64,000 nucleotides of DNA from Moraxella osloensis. GTDB taxonomy: Bacteria; Pseudomonadota; Gammaproteobacteria; Pseudomonadales; Moraxellaceae. A program made the translations under genes and the position numbers. Positions 50,728-59,188 of this stretch are shown in pieces. The stretch is taken from the NCBI RefSeq assembly GCF_009867135.1, contig NZ_CP047226.1, positions 1,054,001 through 1,118,000 on the forward strand, read 5' to 3'. The stretch's first letter is position 1. The number at the start of each line of letters is the position of its first letter. The notes under the pieces are model-generated. The model was not told where the DNA came from. It did no database searches and worked only from the letters and a program-made list of their open reading frames with translations.

Positions 50728-52071
50728 TTAATTAATCAGCCCACTTGCCGAGCGTTTTGAGATGAATCCATCTGGGATTTGGTTGTGGTCTGCTTGCCAG
50801 CGCTGGAATGCCAATTTGGTATTGGTGCCTACGACGCCATCTGACCCTTTGGTATCATAGCCCATTGCCGTCAAACGCTGTTGCAGTTGGCGTACTTCAT
50901 AAGTAGCAAGTGGCTGCTCATAGCGTGGCCAAGATTGCTGTAAGCCTGGTTGACCGATAATGGCTTTGGCAAGTAAGCTCACCCCCATGGCATAATTAGA
51001 GGAATTATTGTAGACCTTAATGGCATCAAAATTTTTGGTTAATAAAATCGCAGGACCCTCTTTACCCGCAGGGAGCCACAATTCTGCCATCGCATCCATG
51101 GGCGCATTTGGGGTGATAAATTGAATGCCTAAATTTTGCCAGTCTGCCATGGTTTTTTTGCTACTGACCTGGCGATAATCAAAACCATTTGGTAATCGTA
51201 CCTCATAGTACGAGCCTATGCCACGTTGCCAGCCGGCATTTTTGAGATAGCTTGCGGTAGAGGCTAACGCATCAGCGGTATGCCAAGGGTTACGATGACC
51301 ATCACCATTGCCATCTACTGCTTCATCTAACCAAGTTTTGGGAATAAATTGGGTATGCCCCATGCCACCTGCCCAAGAGCCGCGCAGTTGCGACCAATCA
51401 ATATCACCACGCTCAAGCAGCGACAACAGCGCTAGCAGCTGGTCCTCTGCAAAACTGCGGCGACGACCATCATATGCCAGGGTCGCCAAACTATTGACCA
51501 GTGATGAGTTGCCTGTGCCTTGACCGTAAGAAGATTCCATGCCCCAAATCGCAGTCACAATAGAGGCCGGCACACCATACTGATTTTCAATGCGCTCAAG
51601 CAGGGCGCTTTGGCTGGCAAAATTGCGCTGACCCCCACTGACACGACCACTCGATGCGGCACCATCGATATATTCCCAAGGCATTTTGGCAAATTCAGGC
51701 TGTCCTTTATCCAGTGACACCACTTGCTCGCTGTAGTTGGCGCTTGACAGCAAGCGTTCAACATCAGCACGGGGGTAACCTTTTTGCACGGCGCGCTCAA
51801 TAAAATCCGATTTCCACTGATAAAAGCTGCTGTATTGATTGGTTGGAACAGTCACAGGGGGCACGGGCGTGACTTTCGGGGTTGCCGTAATCACCACAGG
51901 GGCAGTCGGCAAGGTACCTGGTAATTTTTGGGGTTGGGTTTGAATAGGTGCTGATGAACAAGCTGCCAACAATGCCGCCAAGCTGACAGGTAATGCCAGT
52001 TTTTGACCACCTAAACGATGCGACAAACAGAGCGATAAAGCGACGATAGACGACGAATATTTAACATACAT
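50728..52071 (-). CDS. mltB: Lytic murein transglycosylase (MltB/SLT_2 type lipoprotein)
   Basis: Cleaves peptidoglycan glycan strands to anhydro-muropeptides at the outer membrane. 447 residues. A lipoprotein signal has its lipobox LLAAC with Cys38. The SLT_2 catalytic domain includes the catalytic glutamate in IWGMESSYGQGTGN and the conserved SWAGGMGHTQFIPKTW. A C-terminal peptidoglycan-binding domain (about residues 385-447) contains LQQRLTAMGYDTKGSDGVVGTNT. MltB of E. coli lacks that last domain, so this is the longer variant. Start ATG 52071. Confidence 0.9.
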   Translation of the reverse strand: MYVKYSSSIVALSLCLSHRLGGQKLALPVSLAALLAACSSAPIQTQPQKLPGTLPTAPVVITATPKVTPVPPVTVPTNQYSSFYQWKSDFIERAVQKGYPRADVERLLSSANYSEQVVSLDKGQPEFAKMPWEYIDGAASSGRVSGGQRNFASQSALLERIENQYGVPASIVTAIWGMESSYGQGTGNSSLVNSLATLAYDGRRRSFAEDQLLALLSLLERGDIDWSQLRGSWAGGMGHTQFIPKTWLDEAVDGNGDGHRNPWHTADALASTASYLKNAGWQRGIGSYYEVRLPNGFDYRQVSSKKTMADWQNLGIQFITPNAPMDAMAELWLPAGKEGPAILLTKNFDAIKVYNNSSNYAMGVSLLAKAIIGQPGLQQSWPRYEQPLATYEVRQLQQRLTAMGYDTKGSDGVVGTNTKLAFQRWQADHNQIPDGFISKRSASGLIN

Positions 52072-52323
52072 AGAGCAATAACCTCAATTAATACAAGCCA
52101 AGTGCGTACAAACGTAACAACTGTGGTAAAAAAATTGAATATAGCACAGAAATAGGAAATTTTAATTGTTAAGGAATAATTGATATAAAAATACTACAAA
52201 AATTGCTCTCAAAGTATTTGCTAGATTTTGGCAATTTTGCCAGCGTTTTTTGGAAAATGGGATTGATAATTGGTCAAAAAAGTTTATGATAATCGGTTTA
52301 TACTATAATTTTGAGGAATAACT
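52072..52323. promoter_or_regulatory. Divergent promoter region of mltB and ppnP
   Basis: 252 bp without a gene. For ppnP, TTGATA (52263-52268), 16-bp spacer, TATGAT (52285-52290) is a good promoter with a leader of about 27 nt. A perfect TATAAT at 52304-52309 is too close to the ribosome-binding site GAGGAA to be the main -10. No clear mltB promoter was found. Confidence 0.5.
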
Positions 52324-52611
52324 ATGCTAAAAGTCAATCAATATTTTGATGGGAATGTGGCGTCAATCGGTTTTCAAACCGCCATCCTACCTGCGACCGT
52401 GGGCGTGATGAAAGTAGGTGAATACGAGTTTGGCACGAGTCAATTTGAAACCATGACCGTCATTAGCGGGGCTATCTCGGCATTGTTGCCAAACCAAACT
52501 GATTGGCAAAATTTTAAAGCCAATGAAACCTTTACCGTCGATGCCAACCAAAAATTCAAGGTAAAAATTGACGAAGAAACGGCTTATCTTTGCACTTACC
52601 AAGATAAATAA
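52324..52611 (+). CDS. ppnP: Pyrimidine/purine nucleoside phosphorylase PpnP (DUF1255)
   Basis: 95-residue cupin-like protein; the E. coli member phosphorolyses several purine and pyrimidine nucleosides. Conserved are LKVNQYFDGNVASIGFQ, ATVGVMKVGEYEFGTSQFETMTVISG and FKVKIDEETAYLCTYQ. GAGGAATAACT precedes the ATG. Monocistronic between its own promoter and a strong terminator. Confidence 0.94.
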   Translation: MLKVNQYFDGNVASIGFQTAILPATVGVMKVGEYEFGTSQFETMTVISGAISALLPNQTDWQNFKANETFTVDANQKFKVKIDEETAYLCTYQDK

Positions 52612-52629
52612 TCAAGATAAATAAGTAAT

Positions 52630-52666
52630 AAAAAAGCGATATCAAATCCATGATATCGCTTTTTTT
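52630..52666. terminator. Bidirectional terminator between ppnP and pirin
   Basis: AAAAAGCGATATCA (52631-52644) pairs with TGATATCGCTTTTT (52651-52664) around a 6-nt loop. Confidence 0.9.
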
Positions 52667-52677
52667 AGCCGAAAAAT

Positions 52678-53646
52678 TTATTGAATATCGCCAAATTTCC
52701 CCGCATTAAAATCTAAGATGGCTTGACGGATTTCGGCTTGGCTATTCATCACAAAAGGCCCGTAACCCACCACAGGCTCATTAATCGGCTCACCACTCAT
52801 CAGCAAGATTTTCGCCCCCGCTTTGCCCGCCGTTAAGCGTACAAAATCCTCGCCCGTATCGCCACTTTCAATCTCAAAAGTGATTAATTGATTGGCGTGT
52901 GCTTGCTGGTCGTGATCAGCGTTGATGATAACATCGCCTTGCATCGACAATAACAACAAATTGTGGGTGCGAGAAATCGCGACTTCTACTGAGCGATTGG
53001 GTTCAATACTGATATCCCACAAGTTAATGGGAGTAAAAGTCGTGCCAATGCCGCGTGCCTTATTGTCACCCTGTTGAGGAGCTTTGGCGTTCACCGCAAG
53101 GGTAAACTCCCCAGCAATTACCTTAACTTGTCCTGCATGCAGTCCTTCATCATCATGTAGACTGACCAAAGGCATGTCATCATTGGCAAGATGTTGGTAT
53201 TTGGCAGGCGTGGCTTTATCTTTGGCAGGTAGATTGACCCAAAGCTGTACCATGCTAAAATCACCGCCTGCTTGGCTAAATTCAGGGGAGTGAAATTCCT
53301 CATGAATCACGCCATTGCCCGCTGTCATCCATTGCACATCACCTGTCTTAATAGTCCCGCCACTGCCACTAGAATCACGGTGGGAGACTTCACCTGCATA
53401 GGCGATAGTTACCGTTTCAAACCCTTTATGCGGATGTTGTCCGACACCGCGCGGCGCTCGAGCATTGGGTTCAAAATATTGTTTTGCTGCATAATCGAGC
53501 ATTAAAAAAGGATCAGTGCGTTTATCACCCACCATGTGATTGAACATCGGGTTGACATGAAAACCATCACCCACCCAATGGGGGCGTGGGGCTGCATGAA
53601 TTTTATCGACTTGTCGATAGGTTTTATTGCTATTTTGCATCGCCAT
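52678..53646 (-). CDS. Pirin family protein
   Basis: 322-residue double-cupin metalloprotein. N-terminal cupin metal ligands: GQHPHKGFETVTIAYAGEVSHRDSSGS and later GVIHEEFHSPEF (three histidines and a glutamate). C-terminal pirin domain around PNRSVEVAISRTHNLLLLSMQGDV and LMSGEPINEPVVGYGPFVMNS. Bacterial pirins can have quercetinase or regulatory activity; the role here is not shown. AAGGAG lies 4 nt before the ATG at 53646, a strong ribosome-binding site; a second ATG follows two codons later. Confidence 0.93.
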   Translation of the reverse strand: MAMQNSNKTYRQVDKIHAAPRPHWVGDGFHVNPMFNHMVGDKRTDPFLMLDYAAKQYFEPNARAPRGVGQHPHKGFETVTIAYAGEVSHRDSSGSGGTIKTGDVQWMTAGNGVIHEEFHSPEFSQAGGDFSMVQLWVNLPAKDKATPAKYQHLANDDMPLVSLHDDEGLHAGQVKVIAGEFTLAVNAKAPQQGDNKARGIGTTFTPINLWDISIEPNRSVEVAISRTHNLLLLSMQGDVIINADHDQQAHANQLITFEIESGDTGEDFVRLTAGKAGAKILLMSGEPINEPVVGYGPFVMNSQAEIRQAILDFNAGKFGDIQ

Positions 53647-53751
53647 GATTGTTCTCCTTATTGATAGCTATAATTATAGGAGTAAAAAGGCTATTTTCAA
53701 GTGTAAATTACATTATATTAGTTATTGTAAACATTAACTAATATAAAACAT

Positions 53752-53785
53752 AAAAAAAGGCAAAGTTAATTGATAACCTTGCCTT
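53752..53785 (-). terminator. Terminator after uup
   Basis: On the minus strand AAGGCAA (53785-53779) pairs with TTGCCTT (53763-53757), running into a T-tract. It separates uup from the pirin gene downstream on the same strand. Confidence 0.75.
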
Positions 53786-53804
53786 CATAAATTATTTAAT
53801 GATT

Positions 53805-55760
53805 TTAATCATCAAGTTCTGACCAGCGCGCCATTTTTTTCAGAAGCAAATCATCAATCTCGTTGAGACGTTCACTGGCTTGGGTAGCAGCTGCCATATC
53901 ACTCACAAACCAGCTACCATCGGCTAATTTGTCTTGAAGTTCAGCTTGCTCTTGCTCGAGTAGCGCGATTTCATTGGGGAGACTGTCCAATTCGCGCTGT
54001 TCTTTGTAGCTTAGTTTTTTCTTCACCGTATCAGTTTTTGGCGCATCAGTGTTAATCACTTCTTTGGGCTTTGCTGCTGTCTTTTCTGATTTTTCTGCTT
54101 TGGGTTTAATCGCTTGTTCACGCGATTTTTGCGTCAAATAGTCTTGATAGCCGCCGACATATTCTTTGACAATACCATTGCCATCGCTATCTTCATCAAA
54201 AACCCAAGTTGATGTTACGACATTGTCCATAAAGGTACGGTCATGGCTAATCAGTAAGATGGTGCCATTAAAGCTATCGACGGCTTCTTCTAACAGCTCT
54301 AAGGTTGCCATATCCAAGTCATTGGTCGGCTCATCAAGTACCAAGATATTTGCAGGTTTGAGTAGTTGTTTGGCTAGCAAAACGCGGTTACGCTCACCGC
54401 CTGACAAGGCTTTGACCGGTGTTCTGGCGCGTTCTGGGGCAAATAAGAAATCTTGCAAATAGCCGATGATATGTTTCTTTTTACCCGCCACTTCTACAAA
54501 ATCAGAACCTTCCGCGACGTTTTGTACCACAGTCGCTTCTAAATCAAGTTGGTCACGTAATTGGTCAAGAAAGGCGATTTGTAGATTGGTGCCTAATTTG
54601 ACTGAGCCAGATTTGGTGATATCAGGCTGCGGAATATCCAAAATCGCATGAATAAGCGTAGATTTACCGACACCGTTTTTACCGATAATGCCAATACGGT
54701 CACCACGCATGATGCTGGTGGTGAAATCTTTCACCAAGGTTTTATCGCCATAACCTAGATTGAGATGTTTGACATTGGCAACCAATTTGCCGCTGTTATC
54801 GCCATCGTTCATGCTGATATTAACTTGTCCGATTTGCTCGCGGCGGGATTTACGTTCTTCACGCAGCGCCTTTAACGCGCGCACGCGACCTTCATTGCGG
54901 GTGCGACGCGCTTTGATACCTTGACGAATCCACACTTCCTCTTCAGCCAGTTTTTTATCAAAATTGGCATTGGCTTTTTCTTCGGCACTCAGTTGTTGTT
55001 CTTTAAGTTCTTGGTAGCGGGCATAGCCTTTATTGACATTGCCTGCTTGCTTGGTGACGTCATAACTGCGCAATATACCGCGGTCAAGTTCGACAATGCG
55101 GGTGGCGATTTTGTCAATAAACGAGCGGTCATGCGAGATAAACAGCAGGGTTAATCCTTGCGCGTTTTGCAAAAATTGCTCAAGCCATTCGATACTTTCG
55201 ACATCCAAATGGTTGGTCGGCTCGTCAAGTAGTAGCACATCGGGTTTGGTAATCAGCGCACGCGCAAGCAGTACACGGCGTTTGCGCCCGCCCGATAATT
55301 CACTAATATCGGCGTCGCCGTCCAAGTTCATCATGGACAGCATGGTCTGTACTTCGCGGGTCAAGTCCCACCCATGGGCATCATCAATTTTATGCTGCAA
55401 ATCTGACATTAATTCGCAGGCTTTCATGTCACCACTGGCGCATTTATCACTGGCTTGCTCGTAGGCTGTCAGCCATGTTGCCACATCGCCTGCACCTGCC
55501 ATAACGATGTCACTGACTTTGCCCGACGTTTCTGGAATGTCTTGCTCAAGCATTGCAATGTTCAGATTGCCACTGATTTGGAATTCGCCACTGTCAGCCT
55601 TGACTTGACCGCTAATGACCTTAAACAAGGTTGATTTGCCTTCACCATTGCGCCCAATCAAACACACGCGTTCGCCTTGTTCGATATTAAAATCAATACC
55701 GTCCAAAATCGGTGCAATACCAAATGCCAAATGAATATCTCGTAAATGAATCAGTGCCAT
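53805..55760 (-). CDS. uup: ABC-F ATPase Uup
   Basis: Soluble ABC-F protein with two ATPase domains; family members act on ribosomes, and Uup also affects DNA branch processing and transposon excision in E. coli. 651 residues starting MALIHLRDIHLAFGIAPILDGIDF. Domain 1 has Walker A GRNGEGKST and signature LSGGRKRRVLLARAL. An interdomain linker follows, with a charged helical stretch. Domain 2 has GKNGVGKST and LSGGERNRVLLAKQLL. The C-terminal coiled coil (SYKEQRELDSLPNEIALLEQEQAEL onward) distinguishes Uup from other ABC-F proteins. Divergent from slyX; a TATAAT/TATTAT pair (55791-55797) sits between them. Confidence 0.94.
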   Translation of the reverse strand: MALIHLRDIHLAFGIAPILDGIDFNIEQGERVCLIGRNGEGKSTLFKVISGQVKADSGEFQISGNLNIAMLEQDIPETSGKVSDIVMAGAGDVATWLTAYEQASDKCASGDMKACELMSDLQHKIDDAHGWDLTREVQTMLSMMNLDGDADISELSGGRKRRVLLARALITKPDVLLLDEPTNHLDVESIEWLEQFLQNAQGLTLLFISHDRSFIDKIATRIVELDRGILRSYDVTKQAGNVNKGYARYQELKEQQLSAEEKANANFDKKLAEEEVWIRQGIKARRTRNEGRVRALKALREERKSRREQIGQVNISMNDGDNSGKLVANVKHLNLGYGDKTLVKDFTTSIMRGDRIGIIGKNGVGKSTLIHAILDIPQPDITKSGSVKLGTNLQIAFLDQLRDQLDLEATVVQNVAEGSDFVEVAGKKKHIIGYLQDFLFAPERARTPVKALSGGERNRVLLAKQLLKPANILVLDEPTNDLDMATLELLEEAVDSFNGTILLISHDRTFMDNVVTSTWVFDEDSDGNGIVKEYVGGYQDYLTQKSREQAIKPKAEKSEKTAAKPKEVINTDAPKTDTVKKKLSYKEQRELDSLPNEIALLEQEQAELQDKLADGSWFVSDMAAATQASERLNEIDDLLLKKMARWSELDD

Positions 55761-55864
55761 AACTTTCTCAAAGTTTAGTAAAAATGTTTGTATAATAGGA
55801 AAATGCGGCTATTGTAGCAGACTTTATGGCAAAAAATTGTGGGGAAACTTATGAGGCATTCTAA

Positions 55865-56140
55865 ATGAGCGAAAAAGATCACCAAAAACAATCAAGCGAT
55901 GACAATGGGTGGGTTAACATGGTAGAAAAATTAACCCAAGACTTGATTGATTTACAAACGCAAGTGCTGTTTATGGAAGATACAGTGGATAAACTTGATA
56001 ATATCGTCACCGAGCAAAGCCAGCTGATTGCTGACCAACAACGGCAATTACAGCTACTTTATCAAAAATTGGAAACTCAAACGCAAGGTTCACAAATTCA
56101 GCCGTTTGATTTGTTAAGCGATAAACCGCCGCATTACTAA
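55865..56140 (+). CDS. slyX: SlyX family coiled-coil protein
   Basis: 91 residues, almost entirely one heptad-patterned helix (MVEKLTQDLIDLQTQVLFMEDTVDKLDNIV, QRQLQLLYQKLE), ending in DKPPHY, the conserved SlyX C-terminus. The first 15 residues are a polar extension. Function of SlyX is unknown. Divergent from uup. Confidence 0.88.
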   Translation: MSEKDHQKQSSDDNGWVNMVEKLTQDLIDLQTQVLFMEDTVDKLDNIVTEQSQLIADQQRQLQLLYQKLETQTQGSQIQPFDLLSDKPPHY

Positions 56141-56500
56141 TTTTATTGACAAAAATTGAAATTTTTATCAACATGGCAAGCATTTTATGCGCCATATACT
56201 GCCAATGTCCTAAATAGGAAAAACCAATGGTAGCTAGTTGCATCTGACTATCAGCAACAAACTCTGCAAAAATTGACCGTGATGGATATCAAACGCAAAC
56301 TGCTTTATCAATGCTTTATCAAGGCGTGCCGTCAAAGATAGGCAAGGATGAGAGGCTAAACGGGTCGTTTTTTAACGTAAATTTTATACATGTATCTATC
56401 AATTTTCATCAGCATAGCAAACAAGTTTCACAAGCATATCAAGCAAACATAGTGCTATGACCAAATAATCTGCTTTCATTTATTGTTAGGAATATCCTAT
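56141..56500. other. 360-bp gap upstream of pilU with only a short unassigned frame
   Basis: No recognised gene. An open frame from just after 56247 to 56460 includes a 49-codon ATG-initiated stretch (56311) of more coding-like composition in its first part, but it has no ribosome-binding site or recognisable similarity. It may be a remnant. No strong promoter or terminator was identified; the pilU ribosome-binding region is GTTAGGAATATCCTAT. Confidence 0.4.
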
Positions 56501-57664
56501 ATGAGTCATAATGAATCTTTAATCAGTGTTGCCGAAGAAACGTTACATGAAGCCAAAACAGTCATGTTTAATATGCTGTCCAAAGTGGTAGAAATCGGTG
56601 GTTCTGATTTGTTTATTTCAGCGGATTTTCCACCCAGCATTAAATATCACGGACTCATGAAACCGCTCAATAAACAACCACTGACGGCTGAAAAAACCAA
56701 ACTGTTTGCCTATAGTTTGATGAACCAAAAACAGCGCGAAGAATTTGCAACCAATCTTGAGTGCAACTTTGCGATAAATGTGCCCAATGTATCGCGATTT
56801 CGGGTTAATGTGTTTCAGCAGCAATTACAAGTGGGTATGGTGATTCGTACCATTACGGCAGAAATACCCAACTTTAAACAGTTGTTGCTACCTGAGCAGC
56901 TCAAAAAAATTATCATGGAAAAACGTGGGTTAGTGTTGGTCGTAGGAGGAACGGGGTCAGGTAAATCAACATCGCTGGCGGCAATGATTGACCATCGTAA
57001 TGAAAACTCCGCAGGTCACATCATCACCGTCGAAGACCCAGTAGAATATGTGCACAAGCACAAACAATCCATGATCACCCACCGTGAAGTAGGTGTAGAT
57101 AGTCATTCATGGCATAACGCACTCAAAAACACCTTGCGCCAAGCACCTGATGTGATTTTGATTGGGGAAATTCGTGATACTGAAACTATGGAAAACGCCA
57201 TTGCATTTGCTGAAACAGGTCACTTATGTTTAGGCACTTTGCATGCCAATAATGCCAATCAAACCTTAGATCGTATTATCAACTTTTTTCCAGAGGAGCG
57301 TCGTAACCAATTGCTGATGGACTTGTCATCGAATATGAAAGCTATCATTTCGCAGCGTTTGATTCGTACAGAAGATGGTAAAGGTCGTCGGGCGGCGGTA
57401 GAAATTATGCTTAATACCCCATTGATGGCGGATTTGATATTAAAAAGTAATTTTCATGAAATTAAAGCACTGATGACCAAATCTCGGGAGTTGGGTATGC
57501 AAACCTTTGACCAAGCCTTATTTGATCTATACGATGAAGGCGCCATTTCGTATGATGAAGCAATTCGCAATGCCGACTCTGCCAACGAACTGCGGTTGCA
57601 AATCAAACTTAAAAGCCGACGCGGTGAAGGCGACACGCAAAGCACAAGTGAGCTAAAGCTTTAA
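56501..57664 (+). CDS. pilU: Type IV pilus retraction ATPase PilU
   Basis: Hexameric PilT/PilU-type ATPase that assists retraction of type IVa pili and twitching. 387 residues. N-terminal PAS-like domain with VEIGGSDLFISADFPPSIKYHG. Walker A is GGTGSGKST, the Asp box is TVEDPVEYVH, Walker B VILIGEIRDTETM, and the His box HLCLGTLHANNANQTLDRI. Assigned to PilU rather than PilT by its length, the KGRRAAVEIMLNTPLMADLI segment and the long polar tail. ATG 56501 is preferred to an upstream in-frame start at 56483. In many relatives pilT is adjacent; here it is not in the window. Confidence 0.88.
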   Translation: MSHNESLISVAEETLHEAKTVMFNMLSKVVEIGGSDLFISADFPPSIKYHGLMKPLNKQPLTAEKTKLFAYSLMNQKQREEFATNLECNFAINVPNVSRFRVNVFQQQLQVGMVIRTITAEIPNFKQLLLPEQLKKIIMEKRGLVLVVGGTGSGKSTSLAAMIDHRNENSAGHIITVEDPVEYVHKHKQSMITHREVGVDSHSWHNALKNTLRQAPDVILIGEIRDTETMENAIAFAETGHLCLGTLHANNANQTLDRIINFFPEERRNQLLMDLSSNMKAIISQRLIRTEDGKGRRAAVEIMLNTPLMADLILKSNFHEIKALMTKSRELGMQTFDQALFDLYDEGAISYDEAIRNADSANELRLQIKLKSRRGEGDTQSTSELKL

Positions 57665-57668
57665 TAAA

Positions 57669-57709
57669 AAAACGCCCTGTGACTAAACAAGTAACACAGG
57701 GCGTTTTAA
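57669..57709. terminator. Bidirectional terminator between pilU and the DAHP synthase gene
   Basis: AAAACGCCCTGTG (57669-57681) pairs with CACAGGGCGTTTT (57695-57707), a perfect 13-bp stem around a 13-nt loop. Confidence 0.85.
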
Positions 57710-57785
57710 TCAGCTATTTGAAAAACTAGAGTCAATTAATAATTAATAATCACTTAGTCATTACTAATCACTTAAAAAATAAAAG

Positions 57786-58883
57786 TTACTCATTCAACTC
57801 GCGAGTGGGTAATACATCTTTAATGGCATCTCGCAAATCATGCATCGCTTTGACCGTGGTATCCCAATCGATACAGCCATCGGTAATAGACTTGCCATAT
57901 TCAAGCTGGCTTAAATCCGCGGTCAAATCTTGACGACCGCCTTTGAGATGACTTTCCACCATCATCCCAATAATCGAGCGATTACCGTGTTTGATTTGCT
58001 CAGCGATATTTTGAATGACCATCGGTTGCAGGTAAGGGTCTTTATTTGAATTGGCATGGCTTGAGTCAATCATGATTTTGCCTGAGACTTTACCTTTGGC
58101 AAGTTCATTTTCTGCTTGGGCAACGGCAGTGGCATCATAGTTGGGTTTGCCATTACCGCCACGAAGCACCACATGACCGTATGGATTACCTTTTGATTGA
58201 ATGATAGACACCAGACCATCGGCAGATAGACCTAAAAAGCTATGACCAGATTTCACCGCTTGCATGGCATTGACAGCCACTGTCATACCGCCGTCTGTAC
58301 CGTTCTTAAAGCCAACTGGACAAGACAGACCTGAAGACATTTCGCGGTGAGTCTGACTCTCAGTGGTACGTGCGCCAATCGCTGACCAACTTATTAAATC
58401 TTGGATATACTGCGGTGTATTGGGATCAAGCGCTTCGGTTGCACAAGGTAAGCCTTTTTCATTCAAATCAAGCAGCAGTTTGCGCGCAACACGCAAGCCC
58501 TTATTGATATCAAAGCTATCATTCATGTCTGGGTCATTGATTAAGCCTTTCCATCCCACCGTGGTACGGGGTTTTTCAAAGTACACACGCATCACGACAT
58601 AAATACTGTCTTCAATTTCTTTGGATAAAGCCAAGAGTTTATCGGCGTATTCATGCGCAGCGTTGACGTCATGAATCGAGCAGGGACCAATCACCATCAA
58701 TAAACGTTTGTCTTTACCGTCTAAAATATTACGCACGGTTTCGCGACCTTTGGTCACCGTCTCGATAGCTTTGGGGCTCAATGGTAGTTCGTTTTTTAAT
58801 TCCGCAGGCGTCACTAGCGGTAAAATTGCTTCAATATTCACATTATCTACATCAGCGATATCAGTTTTGGCAAAAGTTGTCAT
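57786..58883 (-). CDS. aroG: 3-deoxy-7-phosphoheptulonate (DAHP) synthase, class I
   Basis: First enzyme of the shikimate pathway. 365 residues, AroF/G/H type: MVIGPCSIHDVNAAHEYADKL, VVMRVYFEKPRTTVGWKGLINDP, WSAIGARTTESQTHREMSSGLSCPVGFKNGTDG, and IMIDSSHANSNK with the metal ligands. Start ATG 58883 (MTTFAKTDI); an upstream start at 58931 is less likely. Which isoform (Phe-, Tyr- or Trp-inhibited) cannot be read reliably, so aroG is only a family label. A TrpR-box-like palindrome overlaps a candidate promoter about 180 bp upstream. Confidence 0.94.
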   Translation of the reverse strand: MTTFAKTDIADVDNVNIEAILPLVTPAELKNELPLSPKAIETVTKGRETVRNILDGKDKRLLMVIGPCSIHDVNAAHEYADKLLALSKEIEDSIYVVMRVYFEKPRTTVGWKGLINDPDMNDSFDINKGLRVARKLLLDLNEKGLPCATEALDPNTPQYIQDLISWSAIGARTTESQTHREMSSGLSCPVGFKNGTDGGMTVAVNAMQAVKSGHSFLGLSADGLVSIIQSKGNPYGHVVLRGGNGKPNYDATAVAQAENELAKGKVSGKIMIDSSHANSNKDPYLQPMVIQNIAEQIKHGNRSIIGMMVESHLKGGRQDLTADLSQLEYGKSITDGCIDWDTTVKAMHDLRDAIKDVLPTRELNE

Positions 58884-59188
58884 AATTCTCACAGGCTGTT
58901 GGCAAAAATTTAAAAAATCACTATAAACCAAAAAATTTATAATGTCATTACTTCCGTGAGTAGGAAAGCCTACTTTTAGTTTGGCAGTTGATAAAATATT
59001 TTGTCAATGTTTAAACTCTGTTTGGATATCTGCATATCCTACCACAACAGTATAACAACTATTGTATCAGTATACTAGTACAAAATAACAAATAACTGTC
59101 ATTTAAATTTTTTGATGATTTTACTTTTCATCTGTTTACCCCTAAAATATTTTTTTAAAATGATAACCAAACAAGGCTGTTTAATCTC
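58884..59188. promoter_or_regulatory. Divergent control region of the DAHP synthase and lpxB genes
   Basis: 305 bp with no gene. It contains a hairpin AGTAGG-AAAG-CCTACT (58959-58974) followed on the plus strand by TTTT, and the palindromic element at 59062-59083. The remainder is AT-rich. No classical promoter for lpxB was identified. Confidence 0.45.
59062..59083 (-). promoter_or_regulatory. TrpR-box-like palindrome overlapping an extended -10
   Basis: Imperfect palindrome TTGTATCAGTATACTAGTAC plus AA, centred on GTATAC. Positions 59064-59081 match 13 of 18 bases of the E. coli trp operator as I recall it, including a perfect half-site ACTAGTAC. On the minus strand TGA-TACAAT (59069-59061), an extended -10 pointing to the DAHP synthase gene, overlaps one end. 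Operator/-10 overlap is the arrangement seen for TrpR-controlled promoters; no trpR gene is in this window. Confidence 0.35.

Noticed and set aside
52304-52309. Perfect TATAAT as the ppnP -10
   Set aside because: A start about 7 nt downstream would fall inside the ribosome-binding site GAGGAA; the TTGATA-16-TATGAT pair further upstream is a better promoter.
55096-55464. 122-codon plus-strand ORF
   Set aside because: Antisense to the first ATPase domain of uup; serine-rich shadow.
56311-56460. 49-codon frame upstream of pilU
   Set aside because: No ribosome-binding site or recognisable similarity; mentioned only as a possible remnant in the gap description.
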